64,000 nucleotides of DNA from Verrucosispora sp. NA02020 (GCF_013364215.1 NZ_CP054923.1:2232001-2296000); one strand, 5' to 3'; numbered from the stretch's first letter, positions 40,275 through 49,197 are shown. A program made the numbers and translations. The notes: generated by a model not told the origin, from the sequence alone.

Positions 40275-40931
40275 GTGCGCATCCTGCTGGTCGAGGACGA
40301 CCGTCGGGTGGCCGCCGCGTTGTCGTCCGCGCTGACGCGTCGCGGCTACGAGGTGGAGCACGCGGCGACCGTCACCGCCGCCCTGTCCGCCGCGCCGTGC
40401 GACCTGGTGCTGCTCGACCTGACCCTGCCCGACGGCGACGGCACCGACCTCTGCCGTGAACTGCGTCGCCGCAGCAACCAGCTCGGCATCATCGCGGTGA
40501 CCGCCCGGGGCGAGGAGCGGGACCGGGTGCTCGGTCTGCGTCTCGGTGCCGACGACTACGTGGTCAAGCCCTTCTCGATGGTGGAGTTGCAGGCCCGCAT
40601 CGAGGCGGTGCTGCGGCGCGCCTCGCACGCGGCACCGGAGCGCAACCTGATCGAGGCCGGGCGGCTGCGCATCGACGTGGCGGCCCGTACGGTCACCGTG
40701 GCCGAACGCCCGGTCGCGTTGACCCGCAAGGAGTTCGACGTGCTGGTCTCACTGGCCCGGCAGCCCGGTGTCGCGGTGCCCCGCGACCGGATCCTGCTCG
40801 ACGCCTGGGGGACCACCTTCGCCGACCGGCACACGGTCGAGGTGCACGTCGGGTCGCTGCGGAGCAAGCTCGGCGACGCGCGGCTGGTGGAGACCGTGCG
40901 CGGCGTCGGCTACCGACTGCGGAGCGAGTGA
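40275..40931 (+). CDS. OmpR/PhoB-family response regulator
   Basis: A 218-residue regulator. The receiver has the acidic pair Asp8-Asp9, phospho-acceptor Asp48 (LVLLDLTLP), Thr76 and Lys98 (YVVKPF). The C-terminal winged helix (LTRKEFDVLVSLARQPG, then RHTVEVHVGSLRSKLG) binds DNA. The GTG has GGGGAGG upstream. The stop is directly followed by the kinase start with no gap, so the two are coupled. It resembles TctD-like regulators in its context beside a TAXI-type substrate-binding protein. Confidence 0.95.
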   Translation: MRILLVEDDRRVAAALSSALTRRGYEVEHAATVTAALSAAPCDLVLLDLTLPDGDGTDLCRELRRRSNQLGIIAVTARGEERDRVLGLRLGADDYVVKPFSMVELQARIEAVLRRASHAAPERNLIEAGRLRIDVAARTVTVAERPVALTRKEFDVLVSLARQPGVAVPRDRILLDAWGTTFADRHTVEVHVGSLRSKLGDARLVETVRGVGYRLRSE

Positions 40932-42407
40932 GTGCGCCGCCGGCTGGTGATCAGCTACCTCCTGCTGATGGTGTTGGTGCTGGCCGCGTTGGGCCTGCCG
41001 CTGGGCATGACGCTGACCACGCGGGAGACCGAACGGGTCCGGGCGGACCGGATCGCCGACGCCACCCGGTTCGCCTCGCTGGCCGGTCCGGCGTTGCGCA
41101 GCGGTGTCTCCGGCCCCCTGGACGCCGAGTTGAGCAGCTACGACGAACTCTTCGGCATCGGCGCGGCGGTGGTCGACCGGGACCGGCGGGTGGTGGTCGC
41201 GTCGGGCGGCTTCCGTCCGGGTACGGGCACCCGCGAGGCGTTGGACGTCGCCCTCTCCGGCCAGCAGACCAGCGGACCGGAGTCGGTCTGGCCCTGGGTG
41301 CGCGGGCCGATCGTGGTGGCGGTGCCGATCAACGACGGTGGCGAGGTGCTCGGCGCGGTGGTGACCGCGACCCCGTCCGACGGGGTGCGCCGTACCGTGG
41401 TCACCTGGTGGCTGCTGCTCGCCGCGCTGGGCACGCTCGCGGTGCTGGCCTGCGTGCTCACCGCGTTCGGGCTGGCCGGTTGGGTGCTGCGCCCGGTCAC
41501 CGAGCTGGACGCGGTCACCCACGAGATCGCCGAGGGGGACCGGGGTGCCCGGGTGCAGCACCAGGTGGGCCCGCCGGAGCTGCGGCGCCTGGCGGCGAGC
41601 TTCAACCACATGGCCGACGCCGTCTCCGACGTGATGGACCGTCAGCGCGCGTTCGTCGCGCACGCCAGTCACCAACTCCGTAACCCGTTGACCGCGCTGC
41701 GGCTGCGGGTCGAGGAGTTGGGCCCGAGCCTGACCGACGAGGACGGCCGCGCCGAGCACCGGTTGGCCCTGGAGGAGACCGACCGGCTGGCGCTGCTGCT
41801 CGACGCGCTGCTCACCCTGGCTCGGGCCGAGCGGCGGGAGAACCAGCGGGTGACCGTCGACGCGGTGGCGACGGCCGCGTCCCGGGTCGCCGCGTGGGAG
41901 CCGTTGGCCCGGCACCGCAAGGTGGCCCTGCGCCTGGCGGCAGACCCGACGCCGACGTACGCCCGGACCGTGCCGACCGCCATCGACCAGGCGCTGGACG
42001 CGCTGATCGACAACGCGGTGAAGTTCAGTGGCGTGGGCGGCGAGGTGACGGTCTCCGTCGCGACCCGGGAGGGCGGGATCGCCCTGGAGGTACGCGACAC
42101 CGGCCCGGGTATGACCTCCGACCAGCTCGGCCAGGCGACCGAACGGTTCTGGCGGGCACCGGAGGTGCAGAACGTCGACGGCGCCGGGCTGGGGCTGACC
42201 ATCGCCGCCGTGCTCGTCGACGCCTCCGACGGCCGGTTGACCATGCACCCGAACTCGCCACGGGGCCTGGTGGCCGCGCTGTGGTTCCCGGCGGCCACCG
42301 AGCCGGCCGACCTCGCCGCACCGGACGCGCCGCCCGGCCCGACGCCCACCGAGCCGGTGCCGCCCGCCTCGGTGGCCGGCGAGGGTCAGGGCTTGCTGGC
42401 GCGGTAG
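40932..42407 (+). CDS. Sensor histidine kinase
   Basis: A 491-residue membrane kinase. Two membrane helices (about 6-27 and 157-178) frame a 125-residue extracytoplasmic sensor domain. HAMP, then HisKA with His247 in HASHQLRNPLTALR, then the ATPase domain with DNAVKFSG (N box), DTGPGM (G1) and GAGLGLTI (G2) follow. The tail is Pro/Ala-rich. It overlaps the convergent TAXI gene by 22 bases at the 3' ends. The signal is unknown; the adjacent TAXI lipoprotein may present it. Confidence 0.95.
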   Translation: MRRRLVISYLLLMVLVLAALGLPLGMTLTTRETERVRADRIADATRFASLAGPALRSGVSGPLDAELSSYDELFGIGAAVVDRDRRVVVASGGFRPGTGTREALDVALSGQQTSGPESVWPWVRGPIVVAVPINDGGEVLGAVVTATPSDGVRRTVVTWWLLLAALGTLAVLACVLTAFGLAGWVLRPVTELDAVTHEIAEGDRGARVQHQVGPPELRRLAASFNHMADAVSDVMDRQRAFVAHASHQLRNPLTALRLRVEELGPSLTDEDGRAEHRLALEETDRLALLLDALLTLARAERRENQRVTVDAVATAASRVAAWEPLARHRKVALRLAADPTPTYARTVPTAIDQALDALIDNAVKFSGVGGEVTVSVATREGGIALEVRDTGPGMTSDQLGQATERFWRAPEVQNVDGAGLGLTIAAVLVDASDGRLTMHPNSPRGLVAALWFPAATEPADLAAPDAPPGPTPTEPVPPASVAGEGQGLLAR

Positions 42408-43348
42408 TAGTCGGCGGCGCCGGGGTGCAGCGGCAGGGGTGAGGTGGCGATCGCCGAGCGGGGGCTCATCCGTCCGGCCGCCGGGTGGGCGCTGGCCAGC
42501 TCGGAGCGCCGTTCCATCAGCAACCGGGTCACCTCGCGGACCAGCGGTTCCGGCAGGTCGGCGCGGACCAGCAGATAGTTGGGGTTGGCCACGGTGGTGA
42601 CCGCGTCGATGCCGTACACCGAGCGGGGGATGTCCCGGGGCACGTACACCTCCGGGTTGCCCACCCGCAGCGGAGCGGTCCACTCGCCGAGATCGACGAT
42701 GCGGGTCGGGGTGTCCTGGGCGAACTGGGCCACGGCCCGCACCGGCAACCCGCCGGAGAAGAAGAACGCGTCGATCCGCCCCTCCCGCAGCGCGGCCACC
42801 GAGTCGTCGAGGCCGAGCCGTTCCTGGCGTACCTGATCGCCGTCGAGTTCGGCGGCGGTGAGCAGCCGCTGCACGGTGATCTCGGTGCCGGAACCGGGCG
42901 CGCCCACCGACACCCGCCGCCCCCGCAGGTCGGTGAGGGTCTGCACCGGGCTGTTCGCGGTGGTGACCAGGTGCAGCAGATCGTCGTAGACCCGGGCGAC
43001 GGCCACCACCTGCGGGTGCGGGCCGGGATCGGCGGGCAGCACGTCGGCCTGGGTGAAACCGAGTTCGGCCTCGCCGGCACCGAGGAGCCGGACGTTCTCC
43101 GCCGAGGCGGCGGTGACCATCACCTCGGCCCGGACGTCGGGTAGCTCCCGGTTGAGGATGGCGGCCAGGGACTCGCCGAAGGCGTGGTACACGGCGGTCG
43201 GGCTGCCGGTGGCGATCCTGATATGAACTGTCTTATCTGGAGATTCCCGGCAGGCGCTGAGGCCGGGCAGGGCCAGCAGCACGGTCAGCGCCAGCGTCGC
43301 GCGGGCGCCGCGTCGCCGGGCTCGGGCGGTGTACCGGGTACGGCTCAC
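42386..43348 (-). CDS. TAXI family TRAP-type substrate-binding lipoprotein
   Basis: A 320-residue exported lipoprotein. The signal peptide ends in the lipobox LPGLSAC, with Cys33. The mature part starts VHIRIATGSPTAVYHAFGESLA, the hallmark of TAXI solute-binding proteins, followed by SAENVRLLGAGEAELGFTQADVL and VSVGAPGSGTE. No TRAP membrane subunit is encoded within the window, so this looks like an orphan binding protein, perhaps working with the convergent two-component system. The GTG at 43348 is chosen for the signal peptide; its ribosome site is weak. Confidence 0.88.
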   Translation of the reverse strand: MSRTRYTARARRRGARATLALTVLLALPGLSACRESPDKTVHIRIATGSPTAVYHAFGESLAAILNRELPDVRAEVMVTAASAENVRLLGAGEAELGFTQADVLPADPGPHPQVVAVARVYDDLLHLVTTANSPVQTLTDLRGRRVSVGAPGSGTEITVQRLLTAAELDGDQVRQERLGLDDSVAALREGRIDAFFFSGGLPVRAVAQFAQDTPTRIVDLGEWTAPLRVGNPEVYVPRDIPRSVYGIDAVTTVANPNYLLVRADLPEPLVREVTRLLMERRSELASAHPAAGRMSPRSAIATSPLPLHPGAADYYRASKP

Positions 43349-43409
43349 GGGCAGCACTGTGCGCCGCCGGACCCCTGTCACGCAAGCCCAGAGGCGGCGG
43401 AAGCGCTCT

Positions 43410-43445
43410 CCGGACGGCCCCGGCAGGTCTGCCGGGGCCGTCCGG
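43410..43445. terminator. Hairpin terminator downstream of the 43499-44173 gene
   Basis: Arms 43410-43425 and 43430-43445 pair perfectly over 16 bases with a 4-base loop. It lies 54 bases beyond the stop codon of the minus-strand hypothetical gene. Confidence 0.85.
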
Positions 43446-43498
43446 GTGGGTCCGACCGGTGGCCGGCGAGCCGTTCCAGCCGTCCGGTCGGCCACGGA

Positions 43499-44173
43499 TC
43501 AGGCCACGGGGCGGTGCGCCGCCTCCTCTCCGGCGTGGCGCAGGATCTGCTCCCGGTCCCGGCCGTGCGCGACACTGACCAGGAAGCAGCCGGTGCCCGG
43601 ACGCAGCAGCGCCGGCACGTCCAGCAGTGCGGCGCCGCGCACCAGCACGGCGGCCAACTCCCGGTCGGTGATCCGGACGCCGAGGATGTGTCGGCGGACG
43701 TGCCGGCCACCGGCCAGCAGCGCGGACCGCCAGGCGGCGGCGGCCAACCGGGTACGCCACAACCGCCGGGCCGTCGAGGCACCGGGCACCGGGCCCCCGA
43801 GCAGCTCCCGGCGGCCGCGCCGCCAGCCGTTCTCCACCATCGCCGCGTACGCCGCACGGTGCTCGCGGGCGATGTGGATCTGGTGCAGTTCGTAGCGGCG
43901 GCGCAGCCCGCCCACCGCCGTCTCGTGCCGGACCGGGATGTGCAGGCGGTCGAGGAGTTGTCGGGTACGCCGCGCCGCCTCCTCCCGGTTGAACTCGATC
44001 GTCGCCGGGATGGCGGGCTGCTGGCCCACGTACCGGTGACCGGGAGCCGCCGGAGGCGGCATACAGCGCAGCAGGCAGGCTGTCTCGAACGCGTCGGCCA
44101 GCGTGGTCCAGTCCAACGGCGGGAGCGTCGTCGCCTGGCGATGCCGGTCGAGCAGAATGGGTGCGGCAACCAC
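43499..44173 (-). CDS. Hypothetical Arg/His-rich protein
   Basis: A 224-residue basic, soluble-looking protein. The GTG start has an excellent AAGGAGG site. The sequence is rich in Arg, His and Ala, with two Cys near the N-terminus (CLLRC, about 33-37) and a long helical middle (about 65-160). The C-terminal GCFLVSVAHGRDREQILRHAGEE might be a small folded unit. I do not recognise the family. It ends at its own terminator and stands alone. Confidence 0.7.
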   Translation of the reverse strand: MVAAPILLDRHRQATTLPPLDWTTLADAFETACLLRCMPPPAAPGHRYVGQQPAIPATIEFNREEAARRTRQLLDRLHIPVRHETAVGGLRRRYELHQIHIAREHRAAYAAMVENGWRRGRRELLGGPVPGASTARRLWRTRLAAAAWRSALLAGGRHVRRHILGVRITDRELAAVLVRGAALLDVPALLRPGTGCFLVSVAHGRDREQILRHAGEEAAHRPVA

Positions 44174-44272
44174 CGGAGTGCCTCCTTGTGGTGTCGGGTC
44201 CTCCTTACGGTGACCTGTGACACCCGTGGGTGGTACCGATCCGGCTCAGCCTTGAGGAAATCTTGCGCCTGG

Positions 44273-45067
44273 TTACAGTTCGGAAACCACAACGTCGATC
44301 TGACGTGGACGGCCCGGTGCGCCGGGCTGCTCGCACACCGTGTACTTGAGGTCCCGTACCGCTGCGACCAGCGCGTCCGTGCTGCGGGGCCGGGCACCGG
44401 CGAGGAGCAGGTCCCGCACCAAACGGCCCTTGGTGGCCTTGTTGAAATGACTGACCACCGACCGCACTGGCTGCCCGTCCACCTCACGTTCGTGCAGCAC
44501 CCGCACCGTCACGACGCGCTCCGCCGACGCACCGCGCGGCGCCCAGGTGGCGGCGTACGCGCCGGACCTCAGGTCGAGCACCGGAGCGGTGCCGGCCGCC
44601 TCGGTCAACACCGGCCCCAGCACCCGCCGCCAGTACGCCGACAGCGCACCCGGGCCGGGCAGGCGGGCCCCGATGGCGCAGCGGTACGGCGGGATCCGGT
44701 CGGTGAGCCGGACCGCCCCCCACAGGCCGGAACTGACCAGCACCTGCCGGTCGGCCGCCCGTCGGGCGGTGGGCGGGAGCGTGGCCAGGTCGAGGGCCTC
44801 ATAGAGCACGCCGGTGTAGATCCTCCCGGCGGGGGCGGTGGCCGCCACGGTCAGCCGGGTGTTGCGCCGCAGCTCGCCGTGCTGGCCGGCGCTGAGCCCG
44901 AGCGCGTCCAGTGCCGCCTCCGGTGGACCGGCGGAGAGTGCCACCAGAGCGTCCAGCACCTCCCGGCGGGCGGGGGTGAGCGCCGGCAGCGAGAGCCGGT
45001 CCAGGTCCAGCTTGCGGCCGGTGCCGGCGTCGGCCTTGCCCTCGGAGGGCGGCAGCAGGATGAGCAT
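44273..45067 (-). CDS. yaaA: Peroxide stress protein YaaA (UPF0246)
   Basis: A 264-residue member of the YaaA/DUF328 family, which limits intracellular free iron and DNA damage during peroxide stress. It begins with the diagnostic LILLPPSEGKA and contains YTGVLYEALDL (about 86), SGLWGAVRLTDRIPPYR and FNKATKGRLVRDLL near residue 212, all family landmarks. Length is normal. It follows the membrane protein gene by eight bases on the same strand, suggesting cotranscription. Confidence 0.93.
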   Translation of the reverse strand: MLILLPPSEGKADAGTGRKLDLDRLSLPALTPARREVLDALVALSAGPPEAALDALGLSAGQHGELRRNTRLTVAATAPAGRIYTGVLYEALDLATLPPTARRAADRQVLVSSGLWGAVRLTDRIPPYRCAIGARLPGPGALSAYWRRVLGPVLTEAAGTAPVLDLRSGAYAATWAPRGASAERVVTVRVLHEREVDGQPVRSVVSHFNKATKGRLVRDLLLAGARPRSTDALVAAVRDLKYTVCEQPGAPGRPRQIDVVVSEL

Positions 45068-45075
45068 GGGTGACT

Positions 45076-46707
45076 CTAACGCCAGGGGCGCAGCGGCTCC
45101 GGCGGGTGGTAGACGCGGAAGCCACCGATCTCGGCGAGCAGGCTGCCGTCCGCGCGGTCGCCGAGCAGTTCCCGCAGCCGCCGGTCCGCCGGCGCGTCGG
45201 TCGCCAGCACGTACCCCGGCCGGGTGGCGCGGGCCAGCCGCCACCAGTACGCCGGATAGCGGTTCTGGCCCGGGTGCAGGTCGCCGTCGAGCACCCCGCA
45301 GACCACCTGCTCGGCGGTGTTGAAGATCAGCCGGTTGCAGGTCCAGTACTCGCCGTACACCTCGTGCAGACCGGCCGCCTGGACCGTGGCGGCGAGTTGT
45401 CGCGCGTACCGTTCCTCCCGCCGGCCGGGGTCCGCACCGGCGGTGGCGAACAGGACCGTGACCACCAGCGACGCCGCCGCCAGGGCGGCCAGGACGGCGG
45501 TGGCGAACGCGCCGGCCAGCCGTCCCCGCGCGCCGACGGTGCCCCGCCAGGCGGCCACCGCCGTCGACCAGAGCGGCCAGAGCACCGCCGGCAACGACAG
45601 TTGCAGCACCGACAGGTAGCGCGCGTTGCCCAGCGGGTCGGTCGCCGCGAGCGAACTGCGCACGTACGCCAGCAACGTCAACGCCGCACCGCCGAGCAGC
45701 GCGAGGTGCAGCACCGGCCCGACCCGGTCGGCCCGCCCGGCGGCCCGGCGGTACGCGAGCCCGGCGAGCACCGCCGCGACGACCAGCAGCACCGGATAGA
45801 GCAGCGCGAACCACTCCTGCCAGCGGGCGCAACCGGCGAGCGGGCAGAGTCCGCCCGCCAGCGACACCCCCTCCAGCAGTCCGCCGTCCAGCCGCTGCGG
45901 CCACGGCGGCGGCGCTCCGGTGGCACCGCTGATGGTGCGCAGCACCGAGAGGGAGTCCTGTCCCGGCGGCGCGACCAGGTTGTCGCGGATCATCGGGGCG
46001 ATCCCGACGGTGAAGCCGACGAGCAGCAGCAGCCCGGCCCCGCCGAGCAACTCCCGACGCACCGCCCACACCAGCGCCAGCCCGGCCACCGCCAGGTACG
46101 GCACGATCAGCCAGTCCGACCAGACGGCCACCCCGGCGAGCAGCCCGAAGGCGCCGACGGCCAGCCGACGGTGGCGGACCGTGCCCTGGGCCAGCCCGGC
46201 GACCAGCAGCAGCATCGCCAACACCGCGACCTTGACCTCCGGACGGCCGCCGACGGTCGTCACCTGGTCCCGGATCACCCGTTCGGAGCCGAGCGCCAGC
46301 AGACCGACGACCAGGGTGGCGAACCAGGGCGACCCGATCCGCCGGGTCAGCCGGTGAATCAGCCAGAGGAACACCGCGTAGAGCGCGAGCACCGGCAGTC
46401 GCAGCAACGGCCAGCTCGGTCCGCCGACGGCGAGCAGGGGAGCGGCCAGGTACGACTGCAACATGCCCATGTACCGCTGGCCGTACAGGAAGACCGGGTG
46501 CTCCCGACCCTCGGCGATGTGCAGCGCGGCCAGGCCGAACGTCGCCTCGTCGCTGTTGGATACCGGCACGGTGTGCAGCACGAGGTACAGGCGGTAGCCG
46601 ACCCCGGCCAGCCCGAGGAGCAGCGCGACGAAGGCCGGCCGGTCGAGCCGGAACCATCCCCGTCCGCGCTGTCGCCCTGATTGCGACCCTGCACGTGGCA
46701 CGACCAT
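45076..46707 (-). CDS. Polytopic membrane protein, PMT/GT-C glycosyltransferase-like
   Basis: A 543-residue membrane protein with about eleven helices and a C-terminal soluble segment. The first extracytoplasmic loop carries NSDEATFGLAALHI after VPVS, where GT-C enzymes (PMT/ArnT group) have their catalytic acidic residues. The loop LYGQRYMGMLQSYLAAPL is also typical of that group. The tail (FNTAEQVVCGVLDGDL, FRVYHPP) is soluble. It would use a polyprenyl-linked sugar to glycosylate proteins or glycans outside the membrane. The ATG at 46707 is chosen; the longer frame is not membrane-like. Confidence 0.75.
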   Translation of the reverse strand: MVVPRAGSQSGRQRGRGWFRLDRPAFVALLLGLAGVGYRLYLVLHTVPVSNSDEATFGLAALHIAEGREHPVFLYGQRYMGMLQSYLAAPLLAVGGPSWPLLRLPVLALYAVFLWLIHRLTRRIGSPWFATLVVGLLALGSERVIRDQVTTVGGRPEVKVAVLAMLLLVAGLAQGTVRHRRLAVGAFGLLAGVAVWSDWLIVPYLAVAGLALVWAVRRELLGGAGLLLLVGFTVGIAPMIRDNLVAPPGQDSLSVLRTISGATGAPPPWPQRLDGGLLEGVSLAGGLCPLAGCARWQEWFALLYPVLLVVAAVLAGLAYRRAAGRADRVGPVLHLALLGGAALTLLAYVRSSLAATDPLGNARYLSVLQLSLPAVLWPLWSTAVAAWRGTVGARGRLAGAFATAVLAALAAASLVVTVLFATAGADPGRREERYARQLAATVQAAGLHEVYGEYWTCNRLIFNTAEQVVCGVLDGDLHPGQNRYPAYWWRLARATRPGYVLATDAPADRRLRELLGDRADGSLLAEIGGFRVYHPPEPLRPWR

Positions 46708-46865
46708 CGCCCCCGTCGTCGTCCCGACCGGAGTCTCGCACGGTCGGACGCTGCTACGGGCCGGTTCGCCGCAGCCCGGCGGGGTGGGTCGTGCGGGGTG
46801 ACCGACGGGGTGCCGGGGCGGCTCTCGCGTGGCCGTGGTCGCCGACGTGTGGCAGGGTTGCACCC

Positions 46866-47906
46866 GTGCCACCCACTCCCGCCGGCCAGTTGGCCATTCC
46901 GAACCTGCACCGGGCCGCACGGATCGAGGACGCGGTGCACGCCGTCGTCGAGCGTCGGCTCCGTCGGACGGGCTGGCGGATCAACATCATCGCGTACACC
47001 GGGTACGGCGCACCCGGCTGGGCGCGGGTGATGTGCCGGGTGCTGCTCGGGCGACCGGACACCCGCCAGCGGGGCCGGTTGGAGAAGGTCCGGGGCTGGC
47101 GCAGCTTCACCACGCTGCCCGCCAAGCACGTCACCGTGACGATCGAGACCGGTGGGGTGACCCACGAGGTGCGGGCCGACCGCAGCGGCTTCGTCGACAC
47201 CGTCGTCGAGACGAACCTGCCACCCGGCTGGGGAACGGTACGCCTCAGCGTCCCGGACGCCGAGCCGGTCGAGGCCCCGGTCCGCATCCTCGATCCCGAG
47301 GTCCGCTTCGGCGTCCTCTCCGACATCGACGACACGGTCATGGTCACCGCACTGCCCCGTCCGCTGCTCGCCGCCTGGAACACCTTCGTGCTCGACGAGC
47401 ACGCCCGGATGGCGGTACCCGGCATGGCCGTGCTCTACGAGCGCCTGGTCACCGCGCACCCCGGCGGACCGGTCTTCTACCTCTCCACCGGTGCGTGGAA
47501 CGTCGCCCCGACGCTCACCCGCTTCCTCTCCCGGCACCTCTATCCGGCCGGGCCGCTGCTGCTGACCGACTGGGGCCCCACCCACGACCGCTGGTTCCGC
47601 AGCGGCCGGGAGCACAAACGCGCCACCCTGGCCCGGCTGGCCAAGGAGTTCCCCGACGTACGCTGGCTGCTCGTCGGCGACGACGGCCAGCACGACCCGG
47701 AGATCTACCGCGAGTTCGCCGCCGCCCACCCGGACAACGTGGCGGGCGTGGCGATCCGGCGGCTCTCACCCACCCAGGCGGTGCTGGCCGGTAGCCTCCC
47801 CGTCCCGCACGACAGCCCCACCGAGGGGCCGATCGGGCAGAAGTGGCTCTCCGCCCCCGACGGCGCGGGCCTCTGGACCCTGCTGCGCGGCGCCGGCCTC
47901 GTCTGA
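46866..47906 (+). CDS. App1-like phosphatase domain protein (DUF2183)
   Basis: A 346-residue cytoplasmic protein with a HAD-like phosphatase motif DIDDT (VLSDIDDTVMVT, near residue 152), as in yeast App1 phosphatidate phosphatase. FYLSTGAWNV (about 205), GPTHDRWF and LVGDDGQHDPEIY (about 265-277) are the remaining HAD and family motifs. The N-terminal 140 residues are the accessory beta domain of this family. The GTG at 46866 is close to a CAGGGT box and may be leaderless. The in vivo substrate (lipid or other phosphate) is unknown. It is divergent from the GT-C-like gene. Confidence 0.87.
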   Translation: MPPTPAGQLAIPNLHRAARIEDAVHAVVERRLRRTGWRINIIAYTGYGAPGWARVMCRVLLGRPDTRQRGRLEKVRGWRSFTTLPAKHVTVTIETGGVTHEVRADRSGFVDTVVETNLPPGWGTVRLSVPDAEPVEAPVRILDPEVRFGVLSDIDDTVMVTALPRPLLAAWNTFVLDEHARMAVPGMAVLYERLVTAHPGGPVFYLSTGAWNVAPTLTRFLSRHLYPAGPLLLTDWGPTHDRWFRSGREHKRATLARLAKEFPDVRWLLVGDDGQHDPEIYREFAAAHPDNVAGVAIRRLSPTQAVLAGSLPVPHDSPTEGPIGQKWLSAPDGAGLWTLLRGAGLV

Positions 47907-47954
47907 GCGGCCGTGCTGCTTCTCCCGAGCCTGCCGGATGCCAGCCGCCGGGCG

Positions 47955-48491
47955 TCAGCCGCCGGGCGTGAGCGTCACCTCGCCCGTGCAGCCGGCCAGG
48001 TGTCGGCGGTCTTCGAGCAGGTCGATGACGGCCTCCCGGTTGGCGATCCGGGCCTCCGACAGCGCATCCGGGTTCTGCCGCTGACCGGCGATGAAGGTCA
48101 GGTTGTTACGGACGGCGGTGTCCAGGCCGTCGCAGTTCTCCGCCGCGCCGCCGTTGAGCGCCGCGTTCGGGTCCGCGTCCGGCACCTCGACCTCGCCGGT
48201 GCAGCCGGCCGCCGCGCGCCGCTGTTCGAGCTGGTCGAGGACGGCCTGACGGTTGGCGATCCGGGCCTCCGACAGCGGGTCGGGGAAGACCAACTGGTCG
48301 GCGATGAAGGCGAGGTTGCTGCCCACGGCCGTGTCGAGACCCTCGCAGTTCTCGCTCGCCGAACTGGTCCCGGTCGCCGTCGCGAAGGCCACGCCGAGGG
48401 TCACCCCGATCGCCACGACCCCCGCGATCTTGCGCTGTCGCGGTGAGGTCCCGCGCCGACTGTTCCGGGTGGTACGCCTACTGCTCGCCAT
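47955..48491 (-). CDS. Secreted protein made of two tandem 57-residue repeats
   Basis: A 178-residue protein with a basic N-terminus, then a signal or anchor helix (about 22-44). The mature part is two near-identical units: one from ENCEGLDTAVGSNLAFI to GCTGEVEV and one from ENCDGLDTAVRNNLTFI to GCTGEVTL, joined by PDADPNAALNGGAA. Each has one Cys near its start and one near its end, which suggests an intra-unit disulphide. I do not know the family. The start has a GAGGGGAAGAG site. Two palindromes upstream (48527-48539 and 48552-48565) may be regulatory. Confidence 0.75.
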   Translation of the reverse strand: MASSRRTTRNSRRGTSPRQRKIAGVVAIGVTLGVAFATATGTSSASENCEGLDTAVGSNLAFIADQLVFPDPLSEARIANRQAVLDQLEQRRAAAGCTGEVEVPDADPNAALNGGAAENCDGLDTAVRNNLTFIAGQRQNPDALSEARIANREAVIDLLEDRRHLAGCTGEVTLTPGG

Positions 48492-48526
48492 CGATTCTCT
48501 TCCCCTCGTCGTCAGCTACCTCGGAG

Positions 48527-48565
48527 GTACGGGCGCGCGGGCGCCGACGGTTCACCGCTCGGTGA
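48527..48565. promoter_or_regulatory. Two palindromes upstream of the tandem-repeat secreted protein
   Basis: TACCTCgGAGGTA at 48527-48539 and TCACCGctCGGTGA at 48552-48565 are each perfectly symmetric and lie 35-75 bases before the start codon. Their spacing suits operator sites, though no clear -10/-35 pair is evident between them. Confidence 0.4.
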
Positions 48566-48644
48566 TCTACGTGCGAGCCCGGCGGATTGTTACCGACCTG
48601 GTGAGCGAGCTGTCACGCAGACATGAGGCGGTGCGGGTCCCGCG

Positions 48645-48721
48645 CCGCCCGCCCGCCGCCCGCCGTCCGCCCACCGCCCACCGCCCACCGCCCGCCGCCC
48701 GCCGTCCGCCCACCGCCCGAC
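48645..48721. repeat. Degenerate CCGCCCA/CCGTCCG heptamer array
   Basis: About ten 7-base units of the type CCGCCCA, CCGCCCG and CCGTCCG in tandem, giving extreme C-rich strand bias. Confidence 0.8.
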
Positions 48722-48841
48722 GGCCTGCCCCCGCGCGTGGCATGGCTGCGCGTGGCAAGGTCGGGGCCCGGCTGTGTGCAGCAGGGTCGGGTCTGACTGT
48801 GTGTAGCAGGGTCCGGGCCGGTCCTGTATAAGGTCTGGGCC

Positions 48842-48940
48842 CTTTCGAGCTGAGAGCAGGAACGGATCGCGGAAGGTGGCCACCAGGCTGCGGCATGTCG
48901 TGCCTGGCGACGCGATAGCGCGAACGGTTCAGCTCGACAG
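48842..48940. repeat. 99-bp palindromic-ended repeat element, family A copy 2
   Basis: Ends CTTTCGAGCTGA and TCAGCTCGACAG are inverted with one mismatch. The inner left AACGGATCGCG and inner right GATAGCGCG match copy 1 at 10215-10339 in position, while the middle has diverged. This shows that both are copies of one element. Confidence 0.7.
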
Positions 48941-49035
48941 GAGCCGAGGAGGTATCCAGGGCCGAGGCCCGCAGGCCGTGATGGCCACGCCCTCGACGAC
49001 GGCCACGTGTCACGACGGCCACGCCGTGACGGCGG

Positions 49036-49147
49036 CCATGCCGCACCGCGGCCATGCCGCACGACGGCCATGCCGCACGACGGCCATGCCGCACGACGGC
49101 CATGCCGCACGACGGCCATGCCCCGCAACGGCCATGCCCCACAACGG
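49036..49147. repeat. 16-base tandem repeat, seven copies
   Basis: The unit ATGCCGCACGACGGCC is repeated from about 49036 to 49147. ATG appears at 49038, 49054, 49070, 49086, 49102, 49118 and 49134; the first and last two units have substitutions. Because 16 is not a multiple of three, every frame is open and repetitive. There are no spacers, so it is not a CRISPR array. Confidence 0.9.
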
Positions 49148-49197
49148 CTACGGCCGTGACGGCCACGGCCGCGACCGTCACGGCGGCCCGAGCAGGG

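Larger units (their letters stand above)
48492..49197. other. Gene-free repeat region before glgB
   Basis: This 706-base gap between two minus-strand genes has no supportable gene. In order it holds the two palindromes, a heptamer array (48645-48721), a complete family A element (48842-48940) and a 16-base tandem repeat (49036-49147). Open frames crossing it on both strands are created by these repeats. Confidence 0.75.

Noticed and set aside
48613..49128. Open frames on both strands in the glgB upstream region
   Set aside because: They are created by the heptamer and 16-base repeats and have no ribosome site or protein-like composition.
49036..49147. A possible CRISPR array
   Set aside because: Units are only 16 bases, directly abutting, with no spacers and no cas genes in the window.
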